The notes under the pieces are model-generated. The model saw only the letters and a list, made by a program, of their open reading frames with translations. It was not told the origin of the DNA and ran no database searches. This document shows, piece by piece, positions 45,273 through 55,402 of a DNA stretch of 64,000 nt. Position numbers and translations under genes: made by a program. The DNA is from Flavobacterium faecale (GTDB taxonomy: Bacteria; Bacteroidota; Bacteroidia; Flavobacteriales; Flavobacteriaceae): NCBI RefSeq assembly GCF_003076455.1, contig NZ_CP020918.1, forward strand, positions 930,001 to 994,000. The letters are read 5' to 3'. Within the stretch, counting starts at the first letter, position 1. Each line of letters opens with the position of its first letter.

Positions 45273-46289
45273 TTATTCTAAAACTGAATAATCACCGATG
45301 CTCACACTTGTGAATTTACCATCAAAATTTACATGGTTTCCGATCATAGCATTATCTAAATCGGCATTTTTTATATGTGCATGCGTTTGAATCAAACTAT
45401 TTTTGATCGTGCTATCAGTTACATGACAACCTTTTCCTAATGAAACATTTGGTCCAACGGTAGCGTTAATCAACACTACATCATCAGCAATATTACAAGG
45501 CGGAATGATCGTACTGTTTTCCAACTTCACGTTTGAAGCTACTAATTCCACACCATCAGATTGAAGAAAACCAAGCATTCTAGTATTGGTCTCTACCGTT
45601 ACATTTTTGTTTCCGCAGTCCATCCATTCGTCAACACTACCGGTTTTAAAAACTTTTCCGTTAGCCATCATGCCTTTGATACCGTCATTGATTTGGTATT
45701 CTCCACCATTTTGGATGTTGTTGTCCAAAACATTTTGTAACTCCTTTTTCAAATCGGCAACCTCTTTGAAATAATATATTCCGATTACGGCTAAGTCGCT
45801 CACAAATGTCTCTGGTTTTTCAACCAACTCTACAATTTCAGACTTATCGTTTAATTTTACAACTCCGTATGCTTCAGGTTCGTCTACTTGTTTTACCCAA
45901 ATTACAGCATCGGCAGTTGGATCCAATTCAAAATCGGCTCTAATCAACGTATCTGCATAAGCAATAACTGCAGGTCCAGACAACGATTCTTTGGCACACA
46001 TAATGGCGTGACCCGTTCCTAGCGGTAAATCTTGGCGGTAAATTGAAGCTTTTGCTCCCAAATCTGTTGCCAATTTCTCCAAACTTTTGACTACATCGTC
46101 ACCAAAAAAAGCAGGATCACCCAATACGAAAGCTATTTCGTCAATAGGTTCTTTCAATATTTTGGCAATATCCTCTACCAAACGGTGAACGATTGGTTTA
46201 CCTGCAACAGGAATTAATGGTTTTGGTACGGTCAAAGAATGTGGGCGAAGACGAGAACCACGTCCAGCCATTGGAACTATTATTTTCAT
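45273..46289 (-). CDS. Sugar-phosphate nucleotidyltransferase with LbH repeats
   Basis: Protein of 338 residues. N-terminal pyrophosphorylase motif GRGSRLRPHSLTVPKPLIP (9-27) and a C-terminal left-handed beta-helix (about 250-338, hexapeptide-like: NSTIIPPCNIADDVVLINAT). It makes NDP-sugars such as dTDP-glucose or GDP-mannose for envelope glycans; which nucleotide cannot be told. It neighbours dut and a flippase gene, but a shared pathway is not shown. Confidence 0.88.
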   Translation of the reverse strand: MKIIVPMAGRGSRLRPHSLTVPKPLIPVAGKPIVHRLVEDIAKILKEPIDEIAFVLGDPAFFGDDVVKSLEKLATDLGAKASIYRQDLPLGTGHAIMCAKESLSGPAVIAYADTLIRADFELDPTADAVIWVKQVDEPEAYGVVKLNDKSEIVELVEKPETFVSDLAVIGIYYFKEVADLKKELQNVLDNNIQNGGEYQINDGIKGMMANGKVFKTGSVDEWMDCGNKNVTVETNTRMLGFLQSDGVELVASNVKLENSTIIPPCNIADDVVLINATVGPNVSLGKGCHVTDSTIKNSLIQTHAHIKNADLDNAMIGNHVNFDGKFTSVSIGDYSVLE

Positions 46290-46428
46290 TTTTTTTTATT
46301 TAAATTCTTAGGCAACAGCCTTTGAATGTCTATTTTTAATTTTAAAATCTAAAGACTGCGTAGCAATAACATTTACTCCAAACTGATTACTGCAACTGAA
46401 TACTGAGACTGAATACTGCGACTGAGCA

Positions 46429-46863
46429 CTACTTCACCCCTGTACTACCAAACCCACCTTCACCTCTTTCGGTTTCAGATAGTATTTCGACCTCAGACCA
46501 ATCGGCACGTTCGTGTTTGGCAATAATAAGCTGTGCAATTCGCTCTCCGTTGTTAATCACAAAAGGCTCATTGGATAAATTTACTAAAATCACTCCAATT
46601 TCACCACGGTAATCGGCGTCAATTGTACCAGGACTGTTAAGTACTGTTATTCCGTTTTTAAAGGCTAGTCCGCTTCTTGGTCGTACTTGTGCTTCGATAC
46701 CTATTGGTAATTCGATAAAAAGACCTGTTTTAACGATTGTTCTAGCCAGTGGCTGTAATGTTACCGCTTCAACCAAATTGGCCCTTAAATCCATGCCTGC
46801 AGAAGCTATCGTTTCATAACTCGGCAAAGCATGTTGTGATTTGTTTATAATGTTTATTTTCAT
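46429..46863 (-). CDS. dut: dUTP diphosphatase
   Basis: Trimeric dUTPase of 144 residues, hydrolysing dUTP to dUMP. All five motifs are present: AGMDLRA (22-28), PRSGLA (62-67), [13 protein letters not shown] (79-91), GERIAQLI (106-113) and [10 protein letters not shown] (133-142). It lies 41 nt downstream of the flippase gene in the same direction. Confidence 0.97.
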   Translation of the reverse strand: MKINIINKSQHALPSYETIASAGMDLRANLVEAVTLQPLARTIVKTGLFIELPIGIEAQVRPRSGLAFKNGITVLNSPGTIDADYRGEIGVILVNLSNEPFVINNGERIAQLIIAKHERADWSEVEILSETERGEGGFGSTGVK

Positions 46864-46904
46864 TTTATATTTTTTTCGAATAAAAAGCAGTCGAAGATAG
46901 CCTT

Positions 46905-48371
46905 CTACGCTTTTTTTCTATTGGCAATACTCATTAATGTTTCTTTTTCATTGTGGTAAATAAAATATACAAATACCAGCAATAACGCAATACCTACAAA
47001 ATAATTTTCTCTAAATTTATAAAAAGAAATACAAGAAAACAGAATCGATAATCCCATGTAGCTACCGATTTTTTTGAAATCATACGGAATTGGATAGTAT
47101 TTATTTCCTAGAAAATAAGAAATCCCCATCATACTTCCGTACGCAGCGAGCGTAGCAATCGCAGAACCCATATAACTCATGGACGGAATTAACAGGTAAT
47201 TTAAAACCAAGGTGATCACGGCTCCAACAATCGATATATAGGCTCCGATATAGGTTTTATCAATTAATTTATACCAAACCGATAGATTAGTATAGATTCC
47301 TAAACAAAAATTAGCCAAAATAATCAAAGGCACTACCTTCATCGCTACCCAGTAAGAAGAGTCAAGAATCATATAAGATTTAAATAAATCGGCAAATACA
47401 ATCACACTCAGCATGATAAGCGAACCAAAGATGACAAAATATTTGGTTACTGTTGCATAGGTATTTGGTGCGTTTTTGTCTGAAGCATGGCTAAAGAAAA
47501 AAGGTTCAATCCCTAGCGTGTATGCGGTGCGGTACAAAACCATAAACAAACCGAGCTTGTAGCAAGCAGAATACACCCCAACCTCTGAATCTGCGATTTG
47601 CGCCGGAAGTAATTTGCCCAATAGTATTTTGTCAAATTGCTCATTGATTGCAAAGGCAATTCCGGCTACCATAATCGGTAAACCGTATCGCATCATTTTC
47701 TTCCATAACCCAAAATCAAATTTCCATTTTAAGAAAATGTAATCCGGTGAAAGGACGATAAACGTAAGCAAACTTGAAATAATATTGGCTAAGAAAATAT
47801 AACCAATCTCGAAATTCTCGATATATACCGAACTTACAAATCCTTGTGGATTCTCTTTGGCTACAACTGGAAAATAAAGCAAGAATAAAACGCTCAAAAT
47901 CAAATTGACCAATACGTTTCCTATTTTGATTAAGGCATACACCATAGGTTTTTGCACTGCACGCAGCTTCGAAAATGGAATGATCACAAAAGCATCCAAA
48001 GCCAAAATCCAAATCGTATAGGTAATGTATTGCGAATCAATCCCAGACCATTCTGCCAGCGATGTTCTAAACAACAAAGCAGCAAAAAGGAAACAGATGG
48101 TAGTCCAGAAGATCGAAATCATAGACGTTTCAATCACCGATTTCTTATTGTCTTCATTGCTATAGAATCTAAAGAAAGCCGTTTCCATACCATAAGCTAA
48201 TATGACATTGAAAAAGATCATATAGGCAAAGATGATGGATACTTTTCCATATTCCGCCTTGGGTAATAAATTGGTATAAAGTGGCACCAACAAAAAACTA
48301 AACATTCTTGGCAATACTGTGGCCAGTCCGTAAATAGCAGTTTGTTTAAAAAGTTTTTTATATAATCCCAA
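46905..48371 (-). CDS. Oligosaccharide flippase (Wzx/MOP-type)
   Basis: Protein of 488 residues with about 12-14 hydrophobic helices; the N-terminal [20 protein letters not shown] is typical of PST/Wzx lipopolysaccharide flippases. It moves lipid-linked glycans across the inner membrane. It is close to the nucleotidyltransferase, which may supply a sugar precursor. Confidence 0.9.
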   Translation of the reverse strand: MGLYKKLFKQTAIYGLATVLPRMFSFLLVPLYTNLLPKAEYGKVSIIFAYMIFFNVILAYGMETAFFRFYSNEDNKKSVIETSMISIFWTTICFLFAALLFRTSLAEWSGIDSQYITYTIWILALDAFVIIPFSKLRAVQKPMVYALIKIGNVLVNLILSVLFLLYFPVVAKENPQGFVSSVYIENFEIGYIFLANIISSLLTFIVLSPDYIFLKWKFDFGLWKKMMRYGLPIMVAGIAFAINEQFDKILLGKLLPAQIADSEVGVYSACYKLGLFMVLYRTAYTLGIEPFFFSHASDKNAPNTYATVTKYFVIFGSLIMLSVIVFADLFKSYMILDSSYWVAMKVVPLIILANFCLGIYTNLSVWYKLIDKTYIGAYISIVGAVITLVLNYLLIPSMSYMGSAIATLAAYGSMMGISYFLGNKYYPIPYDFKKIGSYMGLSILFSCISFYKFRENYFVGIALLLVFVYFIYHNEKETLMSIANRKKA

Positions 48372-48494
48372 AATGACTTATCTATTAATTCGAAAGCAAA
48401 AATAACAATTCTTTTGTTTAATCACGGAAAGTTAGGCAAACATTAGGTTTTGACCCACTAAGTATACAACTTCAACGTTCCTAAAATCACATTG

Positions 48495-48935
48495 CTATGA
48501 GACACCATTTTCATCTAATATTTTTATAAAATGGAAACCCTTAGGCTCAAAACCTTGGTTGTAATAAAAACGATGTGCTGTAAAATTGTTTGAATAAGCG
48601 TCTAGCGTGATCATCGTGCAACCTGCAGCTACCGCCAAATCATGGATATAGTCGGTCATCATTTTACCAATACCCTTAGCACGATGACTAGGGTCTACTA
48701 CAAAATTGTCAATCTCAATATATTTTCCAGCCCACAATTTATAACCTGTCCAAAAACCGGTAAGACCAATGCAGACATCATTTTCGTACACACCCAATTG
48801 CTTGTAGTTATGCGGCACCATCTCTTGCAGAAAGGATTTATATTTTTCGAAAGTGAAAGCGGGATACAAATGACGGATCATTTCCAATTCGGAAACCATC
48901 TCAGTAAGGGTTGAAAGTTCTCTTATAACTAGCAC
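48495..48935 (-). CDS. GNAT-family N-acetyltransferase
   Basis: The start is moved to the GTG at 48935 (LVIRELSTLTEMV follows). The longer open frame to 49034 runs through the terminator of atpG and gives an unlikely hydrophobic N-terminus. Protein of about 146 residues with the acetyl-CoA loop VVDPSHRAKGIGKMM and C-terminal HRFYYNQGFEPKGFHF. The substrate is unknown. Confidence 0.85.
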   Translation of the reverse strand: MLVIRELSTLTEMVSELEMIRHLYPAFTFEKYKSFLQEMVPHNYKQLGVYENDVCIGLTGFWTGYKLWAGKYIEIDNFVVDPSHRAKGIGKMMTDYIHDLAVAAGCTMITLDAYSNNFTAHRFYYNQGFEPKGFHFIKILDENGVS

Positions 48936-48974
48936 AATATAAAATTTTAAAATAAAAAATAAAACTAACAAAAA

Positions 48975-49001
48975 AAAGAGTCCCGCATTGCGAGACTCTT
49001 T
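48975..49001 (-). terminator. Terminator of the atp operon
   Basis: AAAGAGTC (48975-48982) pairs with GACTCTTT (48994-49001), with an inner CGC/GCG; a T-run follows on the minus strand. It lies 26 nt after the atpG stop. Confidence 0.88.
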
Positions 49002-49026
49002 ATATATTCTTAAAAAAAAATTTTTT

Positions 49027-49887
49027 TTAACCATTCAAAGCCTCTGCTCCACCTACGATCTCTAAGATTTCGTTTGTAATAGCAGCTTGACGTGCTTTGT
49101 TATATGTTAATTTTAATTGATTTCTTAAATCTGTTGCATTATCTGTTGCCTTGTGCATTGCAGTCATACGCGCACCATGCTCTGAAGCGAAAGAATCACG
49201 TATTCCTTTGTACAATTGTGTTTTTAACGACTTTGGTATCAAAGTCAACACAATCTCCTCTTTAGAAGGCTCAAAAATATAATCAGAAGGAGTTACATTC
49301 AAATCAGATTTGATTGGAGCTAATGGTAAAAACTGTTCAATTTGAACGATTTGAGTTGCTGCATTTTTAAATTGATTATAAATCAATTCAATTTTATCAT
49401 ACTCACCATCAACAAACTTTTCAGTTAATACATCTGCAATGGCAGCCACGTTATCAAAAGTTAGCGCATCATAAACACTACTATGATTTTCGACAACCGA
49501 AACTGTTTTACTCAAAACATCATTTCCTTTTTTACCAATAGCGAAAAAATCTACCTGTTTACCAGCGTAAAAATCAACTCTACTTTTTGACGCTTTGATT
49601 ACGTTAGTATTAAAAGCACCACATAAACCTCTATTTGAAGATATCGCTACAACTAATACTTTTTTAATCTCGCGTTGCGTAGTAAATTCTCCACCTGCAT
49701 CACCTTCAAGTGTAGCAGAAAGATTTTGTAACAACTCCGTTAATTTTTCGGCATAAGGGCGCATAGCCGTGATTGCATCTTGTGCTTTCTTTAGTTTTGC
49801 TGCAGAAACCATTTTCATAGCCGATGTAATTTGCATCGTTGATGAAATGGAAGTAATTCTATTACGGATTTCCTTTAAATTTGCCAT
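49027..49887 (-). CDS. atpG: ATP synthase gamma subunit
   Basis: Central stalk subunit of 286 residues: N-terminal helix LKEIRNRITSISSTMQIT and C-terminal helix with MTAMHKATDNATDLRNQL, the two coils that rotate in the alpha/beta ring. It is the last gene of this atp operon; atpD and atpC are not adjacent, as usual for Bacteroidota. Confidence 0.97.
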   Translation of the reverse strand: MANLKEIRNRITSISSTMQITSAMKMVSAAKLKKAQDAITAMRPYAEKLTELLQNLSATLEGDAGGEFTTQREIKKVLVVAISSNRGLCGAFNTNVIKASKSRVDFYAGKQVDFFAIGKKGNDVLSKTVSVVENHSSVYDALTFDNVAAIADVLTEKFVDGEYDKIELIYNQFKNAATQIVQIEQFLPLAPIKSDLNVTPSDYIFEPSKEEIVLTLIPKSLKTQLYKGIRDSFASEHGARMTAMHKATDNATDLRNQLKLTYNKARQAAITNEILEIVGGAEALNG

Positions 49888-49892
49888 TTTTT

Positions 49893-50005
49893 CCCCTCCC
49901 CAACCCTCCCCGAAGGGGAGGGAGACTAATTGAGGGCATCTGTCTTATATTAATATTACTTTCGTTCTCCAATTACCCCTCCCTTTTGGGGAGGATGGGT
50001 GGGGA
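49893..50005. repeat. G/C-rich double-hairpin element inside the atp operon
   Basis: About 113 bp between atpA and atpG. Left hairpin CCCTCCCC-GAA-GGGGAGGG (49904-49922), right hairpin CCTCCC-N5-GGGAGG (49978-49994), and the ends are inverted C-rich/G-rich tracts. It is far richer in G+C than its surroundings and looks like a small inserted palindromic element. A shorter relative (CCCCCTAACCCCAAAAGGG) is at 61189-61207. Confidence 0.7.
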
Positions 50006-51583
50006 TTAATTATATTTTGCTGAAACTTCTTTAGCTACTGCTTCAATTACATCTGTAATTTCGTCTGTTAATTTCCCTGCTTTCAAAGCATCCAAAGTTG
50101 CTCTGTGTTTAGCATTCAAGAAAGACAAAAAGTCTTTTTCAAATTCTCTAACTTTATTTACAGGAACATTTCTCAATAAGTTTTTAGAACCAGCGTAGAT
50201 AATTGCTACTTGGTCTTCAACAGTATAAGGATCATTCAAACCTTGTTTCAAGATCTCAACGTTTCTTCTACCTTTTTCAATTACGTTCAATGTAACTGCA
50301 TCAAGATCAGAACCAAATTTAGCAAAAGCTTCCAATTCACGGAACTGTGCTTGATCTAGTTTTAAAGTACCTGATACTTTTTTCATTGATTTAATTTGTG
50401 CATTTCCTCCAACACGAGATACCGAGATACCTACGTTAATTGCTGGACGAACCCCAGAGTTAAACAAATCTCCATCAAGGAAAATTTGACCATCTGTAAT
50501 CGAAATTACGTTTGTTGGGATATATGCAGAAACGTCACCAGCTTGTGTTTCGATAATTGGTAGCGCAGTTAATGAACCACCACCTTTAACGATACCTTTT
50601 AATGAATCTGGTAAGTCGTTCATGTTTTTTGCAATTCCATCATCAGCGATTACTTTACAAGCGCGCTCTAATAAACGAGAGTGCAAGAAGAAAACGTCAC
50701 CTGGATATGCCTCACGTCCTGGAGGTCTTCTTAACAAAAGAGATACCTCACGGTAAGCAACAGCTTGTTTAGATAAATCATCATAAACAATCAAAGCTGG
50801 ACGACCAGAATCTCTAAAGTACTCACCAATTGCAGCACCTGCAAAAGGAGCATAAACTTGCATTGGAGCAGGATCAGATGCATTTGCTGCAACGATCACT
50901 GTATACGCCATAGCACCTTTTTCTTCCAACATTTTAGCAATTCCTGCTACAGTAGAAGCTTTTTGTCCGATAGCTACGTAGATACAAAATACAGGTTTTC
51001 CTGCTTCGTAAAATTCTTTTTGATTTAAGATAGTGTCAATACAAACAGTTGATTTACCTGTTTGACGGTCACCAATAACCAACTCACGTTGACCTCTACC
51101 TACTGGGATCATAGCATCAACTGCTTTTACACCTGTTTGTAATGGCTCAGTAACTGGTTGACGGAAGATAACTCCAGGAGCTTTTCTTTCCAAAGGCATT
51201 TCGTATAAGTCTCCACCGATTGGTCCTTTTCCATCAATAGGAAAACCAAGTGTGTTTACTACACGTCCTACCATTTGTTCTCCTACTTTAAGAGAAGCGA
51301 TACGTTGTGTTCTTTTTGCTACTGAACCTTCTTTGATACCAGTTGATGGTCCTAAAAGTACCACACCAACGTTATCTTCTTCAAGATTCAATACAATAGC
51401 CTCAAGGCCATTTTCAAATTCAACTAACTCACCGTATTGAACATTTGAAAGCCCGTAAATACGAGCAATACCATCTCCAACTTGAAGTACGGTTCCTACT
51501 TCCTCTAGCGTTGCGCCAGATTCAAAACCTTCTACTTGCTTTCTTAATATTGCTGAAATTTCAGCAGGTTTGATTTCCGCCAT
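50006..51583 (-). CDS. atpA: ATP synthase alpha subunit
   Basis: Protein of 525 residues with Walker [10 protein letters not shown] (171-179), and [20 protein letters not shown], the alpha-subunit signature region. It forms the non-catalytic nucleotide sites of F1. 38 nt downstream of atpH; 118 nt (repeat element) before atpG. Confidence 0.98.
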   Translation of the reverse strand: MAEIKPAEISAILRKQVEGFESGATLEEVGTVLQVGDGIARIYGLSNVQYGELVEFENGLEAIVLNLEEDNVGVVLLGPSTGIKEGSVAKRTQRIASLKVGEQMVGRVVNTLGFPIDGKGPIGGDLYEMPLERKAPGVIFRQPVTEPLQTGVKAVDAMIPVGRGQRELVIGDRQTGKSTVCIDTILNQKEFYEAGKPVFCIYVAIGQKASTVAGIAKMLEEKGAMAYTVIVAANASDPAPMQVYAPFAGAAIGEYFRDSGRPALIVYDDLSKQAVAYREVSLLLRRPPGREAYPGDVFFLHSRLLERACKVIADDGIAKNMNDLPDSLKGIVKGGGSLTALPIIETQAGDVSAYIPTNVISITDGQIFLDGDLFNSGVRPAINVGISVSRVGGNAQIKSMKKVSGTLKLDQAQFRELEAFAKFGSDLDAVTLNVIEKGRRNVEILKQGLNDPYTVEDQVAIIYAGSKNLLRNVPVNKVREFEKDFLSFLNAKHRATLDALKAGKLTDEITDVIEAVAKEVSAKYN

Positions 51584-51621
51584 CTTAATTTATAATTTAG
51601 ACACTTAAATGTGCAATAAAA

Positions 51622-52155
51622 CTAGTTACTTAATTCTCTTTTTAATACTTGTAATCTGTTTGCAACCGAAGCATTATACTGTTGGTCACCTATTCTCAAA
51701 ATAAATCCTCCAAGAATAGCAGGATCTACAATACTCTTAATTGTAATTTTTTTGTTCGAAAGCGTTGCAATCTTAGCCAAAACTGTAGCCTCTAATGCTG
51801 CGTCCATAGGAATTGCAGTAGTAACATGTGCTACCTCAACTCCAGATTCTTCATCAAACAAAAGACTATATTGTTGTGCAATGCCTTCCAATATTTCAAA
51901 CCTTTTGTTTTCGAATAACAAATGAAACAAACCTTTGGTTACTCCATTTGCAGTTGCAAAAACTTCCAAAAGTACTGATTCTTTAACCTCAACATTGATA
52001 GTAGGGTTTTGAATAAATGAATTCAATTCTGCATTTCCACCAACTGTTGTTGCTATCGTTTGCATGTCTTGATTCACAACATTGGCTCTACCTTTTGAGT
52101 TTGCTAAGTCTAGAATTGCTTTTGCATAACGAATTGCTGCTCTTGTACTTGCCAT
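51622..52155 (-). CDS. atpH: ATP synthase delta subunit
   Basis: Protein of 177 residues; N-terminal helical domain RAAIRYAKAILDLANSKG and C-terminal IKSIVDPAILGGFILRIGDQ, typical OSCP/delta signature. It connects F1 to the b-subunit stalk. 5 nt after atpF. Confidence 0.96.
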   Translation of the reverse strand: MASTRAAIRYAKAILDLANSKGRANVVNQDMQTIATTVGGNAELNSFIQNPTINVEVKESVLLEVFATANGVTKGLFHLLFENKRFEILEGIAQQYSLLFDEESGVEVAHVTTAIPMDAALEATVLAKIATLSNKKITIKSIVDPAILGGFILRIGDQQYNASVANRLQVLKRELSN

Positions 52156-52160
52156 AATGA

Positions 52161-52661
52161 TTAGTTTATCTTAACGTCACCTAACATTTTCTCAATCAAT
52201 TTTGTTTGAGCGTCTTTGTTAGACAATTCTTCTTTCAATAATTTTTCAGCGATACTCAATGATAAGGTTGAAACTTGTAATTTCAATTCTGCCATAGCTG
52301 CATTTTTTTCACTGTTGATAGCTGCTTTAGCTTGCTCGATCATTTTTTGACCTTGCTCTTGTGCTTCAGTTTTTGCATCTGCTACCATTTTTTCTTTCAT
52401 TTCGCGAGCTTCTTTTAGCATGTTGTCACGCTCAGCTCTTGCTTCTTGCAATATACGTTGGTTATCAGCCTGTAAATTTTGCATTTCTTGTCTTGCATTC
52501 TCAGCAGAAAGTAAAGCATTTTTAATTCCTTCTTCTCTATCATTAACTGCATCAAGAATTGGTTTCCACGCGAATTTTTTTAACAAAAGTATTAATCCAA
52601 CAAATATTAGTATTTGCCAAAAAAACAAACCAAACTCAAACTGATTTATTAACTTTTCCAT
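52161..52661 (-). CDS. atpF: ATP synthase b subunit
   Basis: Protein of 166 residues with one N-terminal membrane helix (about 10-28, FGLFFWQILIFVGLILLLKK) and a long charged coiled coil. It forms the outer stalk. Located between atpE and atpH. Confidence 0.96.
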   Translation of the reverse strand: MEKLINQFEFGLFFWQILIFVGLILLLKKFAWKPILDAVNDREEGIKNALLSAENARQEMQNLQADNQRILQEARAERDNMLKEAREMKEKMVADAKTEAQEQGQKMIEQAKAAINSEKNAAMAELKLQVSTLSLSIAEKLLKEELSNKDAQTKLIEKMLGDVKIN

Positions 52662-52785
52662 TGTATATAAGTATAAATTTTATCTTTTTATTTTGTAACA
52701 AATTGCAAACTGCAATGTATAATGTTTTAATTTTAAAAACAATAGTTACAACCAACCGTTGCAACTATTGTTTTTTCTGTTTTAA

Positions 52786-52977
52786 TTATGATGCGAACAA
52801 CGCAGCAAAACCAATACCCTCAATAAGTGCAGCTGCGATAAGCATAGCTGTTTGGATCTTTCCTGAAGCTTCTGGTTGACGAGCAATAGCGTCCATTGCT
52901 GAACTACCAATTTTACCAATACCTAAACCTGCTCCAATAACGATTAACCCAGCTCCAATAATTTGTGGAATTTCCAT
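52786..52977 (-). CDS. atpE: ATP synthase c subunit
   Basis: Short hairpin protein of 63 residues; the loop has ARQPEASGK and the ion-carrying Glu is E53 in ALIEGIGF. The residue after it is Gly and no Gln is present in the first helix at the usual sodium-ligand place, so proton coupling is more likely than sodium coupling (inference). Confidence 0.96.
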   Translation of the reverse strand: MEIPQIIGAGLIVIGAGLGIGKIGSSAMDAIARQPEASGKIQTAMLIAAALIEGIGFAALFAS

Positions 52978-53086
52978 GATATATATATTAAAAATTAAAC
53001 ATTCAAATTGATTAACGATTTAAGACAAACGATTTTTGATTTTTGAATACAACTGCACTCCAAATCTAGAATCACAAATCTGCAAT

Positions 53087-54244
53087 CTAGTGCGCTTCTT
53101 CATGGTGATGCTCTTCTACCGCTGAACCGAAGTAAAGTGCAGATAACATCGTGAAGATATATGCTTGTAAAAAGGCAACTAAAATTTCAAGAATAGAAAG
53201 TAAGAATGACAATCCGAATGACAAACTACTTCCGATCCAACTTTTGAAAATAAACATCAAACCAATGATACTCATCAATACAATATGTCCAGCAAAAATG
53301 TTGGCATACAAACGTATCATTAAAGAGAATGGTTTAATAAATATCCCTAACAACTCAATTGGCGCTAAGATGATACGCATTAATTTTGGTACACCTGGCA
53401 TCCAGAAAATGTGACCCCAATAGTTTTTGTTAGCTGTTAAGTTGGTAATCAAGAACGTTAAAAACGCTAATGAAAATGTAATTGTTAAGTTACCCGTTGC
53501 ATTGATCCCTAGTGGTGTCAATCCAAAAATATTTAAGAACAATACAAAGAAAAATATGGTCAATAAATAACTCATGTAGTTTTTGTATTTTTTCTCTCCA
53601 ATGTTTGGTATCGCGATCTCATCACGTACATACAATACAATTGGCTCAAAAATACGTCCTGGTCCAGAAGCAATTCCTTTATTTTTAGCATACGATCTAG
53701 CCAAACTTGTAAACAAGAAAAACATCAATAATGCTGCTCCAATGATTGAAACTACTGTTTTTGTGATCGAAAAGTCGATTGGACGAAAGTTTGAAGGAAA
53801 ACCAGTTTCTTCATTTTCAGTAATAGTTCCCGCAGCGTCTGTTCTGTAGATTTTACCATCATGATGATTGACAACATAATATTTTCCATCAGATTCTGCT
53901 ACTTCTTTACCGTGGTGAAATTTTGCAGAAGAAAATACGTGTAAACCTTCATCCAATAAAATTACTGGCAAAGGCAAACTCCAATGTTCTCCAGTTTCAT
54001 CATCTTGTGTGAACGAAAAATCGTGAGAATCTAAAACGTGGTGACCCACAAAAGCTTTAATTTTAGACTTTACATCCGTCGGTTCAGCGTGACCGCCCTC
54101 ATGATGTGCTTCAGCTACTACCGCATGAGCGTTCTCTACATTAACTTTTGCAGAATCAATCTCTTGATTTGCGAAACTCACTAAGGGAAGACATGCTAGA
54201 AATGTTGTTACTACTAATCTAAGCGGCCTGTTTAAAATCACCAT
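53087..54244 (-). CDS. atpB: ATP synthase a subunit with a long exported N-terminal region
   Basis: Protein of 385 residues. The C-terminal channel part contains the essential Arg R311 in LMIRLYANIFAGH. Unlike short versions, it begins with a signal-like segment (about 1-26, FLACLPLVSFA) and about 130 polar, His- and acid-rich residues before the first channel helix at about 162. This extension is common in Bacteroidota. A His-rich tail (EEHHHEEAH) ends the protein. Confidence 0.96.
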   Translation of the reverse strand: MVILNRPLRLVVTTFLACLPLVSFANQEIDSAKVNVENAHAVVAEAHHEGGHAEPTDVKSKIKAFVGHHVLDSHDFSFTQDDETGEHWSLPLPVILLDEGLHVFSSAKFHHGKEVAESDGKYYVVNHHDGKIYRTDAAGTITENEETGFPSNFRPIDFSITKTVVSIIGAALLMFFLFTSLARSYAKNKGIASGPGRIFEPIVLYVRDEIAIPNIGEKKYKNYMSYLLTIFFFVLFLNIFGLTPLGINATGNLTITFSLAFLTFLITNLTANKNYWGHIFWMPGVPKLMRIILAPIELLGIFIKPFSLMIRLYANIFAGHIVLMSIIGLMFIFKSWIGSSLSFGLSFLLSILEILVAFLQAYIFTMLSALYFGSAVEEHHHEEAH

Positions 54245-54362
54245 AATTACAAAAATATGTTATATTTACGTTTCTAAAATTTGGTGCAAAGGTACATTTT
54301 TTATTAATACTCAAAAGCATAACAAAAATATTTTTTAAAATACCTTTAACAATTATTCATTT

Positions 54363-54755
54363 TTAATCCTTTTTATTTAATAATCTAATAGTTAGCACCG
54401 TCTCTATGACTAGAAAAACAACAAAGAGACCAAAAAAATTAATCCTCTCTGTTGTGTTACTGCATGAAGCACAATTTATAATCGGCTTTGCGAGCAGGTA
54501 ACACGGAAGAATTTTGATACTTGTACCCAAAAGAAAACTCATACCTACGTTGTCAAAACTTTCTACTTTTACTCTTAATAAAATCATAAAAAGCAGGACT
54601 GAATATCCCACAAAAAACAAGTATAAAACCGTTAAACTGTACTGAAATGTTCCTTGATTAATTTTTAAAATAAAAAAAAGGAATTGATGTAAAATATAAA
54701 CCAATCCCGAAATTTTAAGCAAATCGATGACCGATTTGTATTTTTGTAGCATCAT
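54363..54755 (-). CDS. Four-helix membrane protein at the atpI position
   Basis: Protein of 130 residues with four hydrophobic segments and a CASCSN motif between helices 3 and 4. No certain family (a flavobacterial DUF6168-like protein is possible). Its place between atpZ and atpB is where AtpI, an assembly or ion-transport helper, is found, so a similar role is inferred. Confidence 0.7.
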   Translation of the reverse strand: MMLQKYKSVIDLLKISGLVYILHQFLFFILKINQGTFQYSLTVLYLFFVGYSVLLFMILLRVKVESFDNVGMSFLLGTSIKILPCYLLAKPIINCASCSNTTERINFFGLFVVFLVIETVLTIRLLNKKD

Positions 54756-54795
54756 AAAATAAATATTGTTCTTTACCTGAAAATTACCTTGGCAA

Positions 54796-55023
54796 TTATT
54801 TCTCTTTATTTATTTCGTTGACTTGTCTAATGACATTGTACAAGGCCAAAACTACGCCTACCATTACCAATATCTTGCTGTAATATACCTTAGAGCTCGG
54901 GTAATTATCGTCTAACCAAGACCCCAAATAGGAGAACAAAAAAATAATCACTCCCATTTGAATCGGAATGTTTATGAGCGCCAACCACTTGGTCGAATTA
55001 CTTTTTTGAGGTTTCTTTTCCAT
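54796..55023 (-). CDS. AtpZ/AtpI-family protein
   Basis: Protein of 75 residues with two helices: KWLALINIPIQMGVIIFLFS and a second near VYYSKILVMVGVVLALYNV, with GSWLDDNYP between them, the AtpZ pattern. Its start overlaps the bactofilin gene by 26 nt, so it is translationally coupled. Probably helps assemble the c-ring or carries divalent ions. Confidence 0.85.
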   Translation of the reverse strand: MEKKPQKSNSTKWLALINIPIQMGVIIFLFSYLGSWLDDNYPSSKVYYSKILVMVGVVLALYNVIRQVNEINKEK

Positions 55024-55399
55024 CTGTAATCATACTTATTGCAGCTTGATCTTTCATGACGCAAGTTGCACTGAAATCTGCGCCTGGCTCCACCGCTAGT
55101 TTTCCAACACTTACTTCACCATGAATACTTGCTTTGGATTTGACATTCAGAATTTCTATCACTTCAATTTTTCCATGAAACGATCCTTCGATATCGGCAC
55201 TATTGCAAATTACATCTCCTATAACTTTTCCGGTTGGACCAATTACGAGCTTTCCTGTAGATTCAAAATTGCCTTCAAGCGAACCATCTAACCGAAAATC
55301 GGCCTCAGAGATAATGTCTCCTTTGATGATCGTTCCTTCGACAATTCTGTTGGTTTTCCCTAAAGCATCCGAAAAGGATTTTGATTTTTTATCAAACAT
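54998..55399 (-). CDS. Bactofilin-type polymer-forming protein
   Basis: Protein of 133 residues with the bactofilin beta-helix: GTIIKGDIISEADFRLDGSL, GPTGKVIGDVICNSADIEG and VKSKASIHGEVSVGKLAVEP. It forms filaments next to the membrane. It lies between sprE/porW (3 nt) and atpZ (26-nt overlap), so filament, gliding/secretion and ATP synthase genes share one transcript. Confidence 0.9.
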   Translation of the reverse strand: MFDKKSKSFSDALGKTNRIVEGTIIKGDIISEADFRLDGSLEGNFESTGKLVIGPTGKVIGDVICNSADIEGSFHGKIEVIEILNVKSKASIHGEVSVGKLAVEPGADFSATCVMKDQAAISMITDGKETSKK

Positions 55400-55402
55400 A
55401 TA

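Noticed and set aside
48936..49034. Longer N-terminus of the GNAT protein
   Set aside because: It is the translation of the atpG terminator region and gives an unlikely hydrophobic lead. The GTG at 48935 gives a normal family start.
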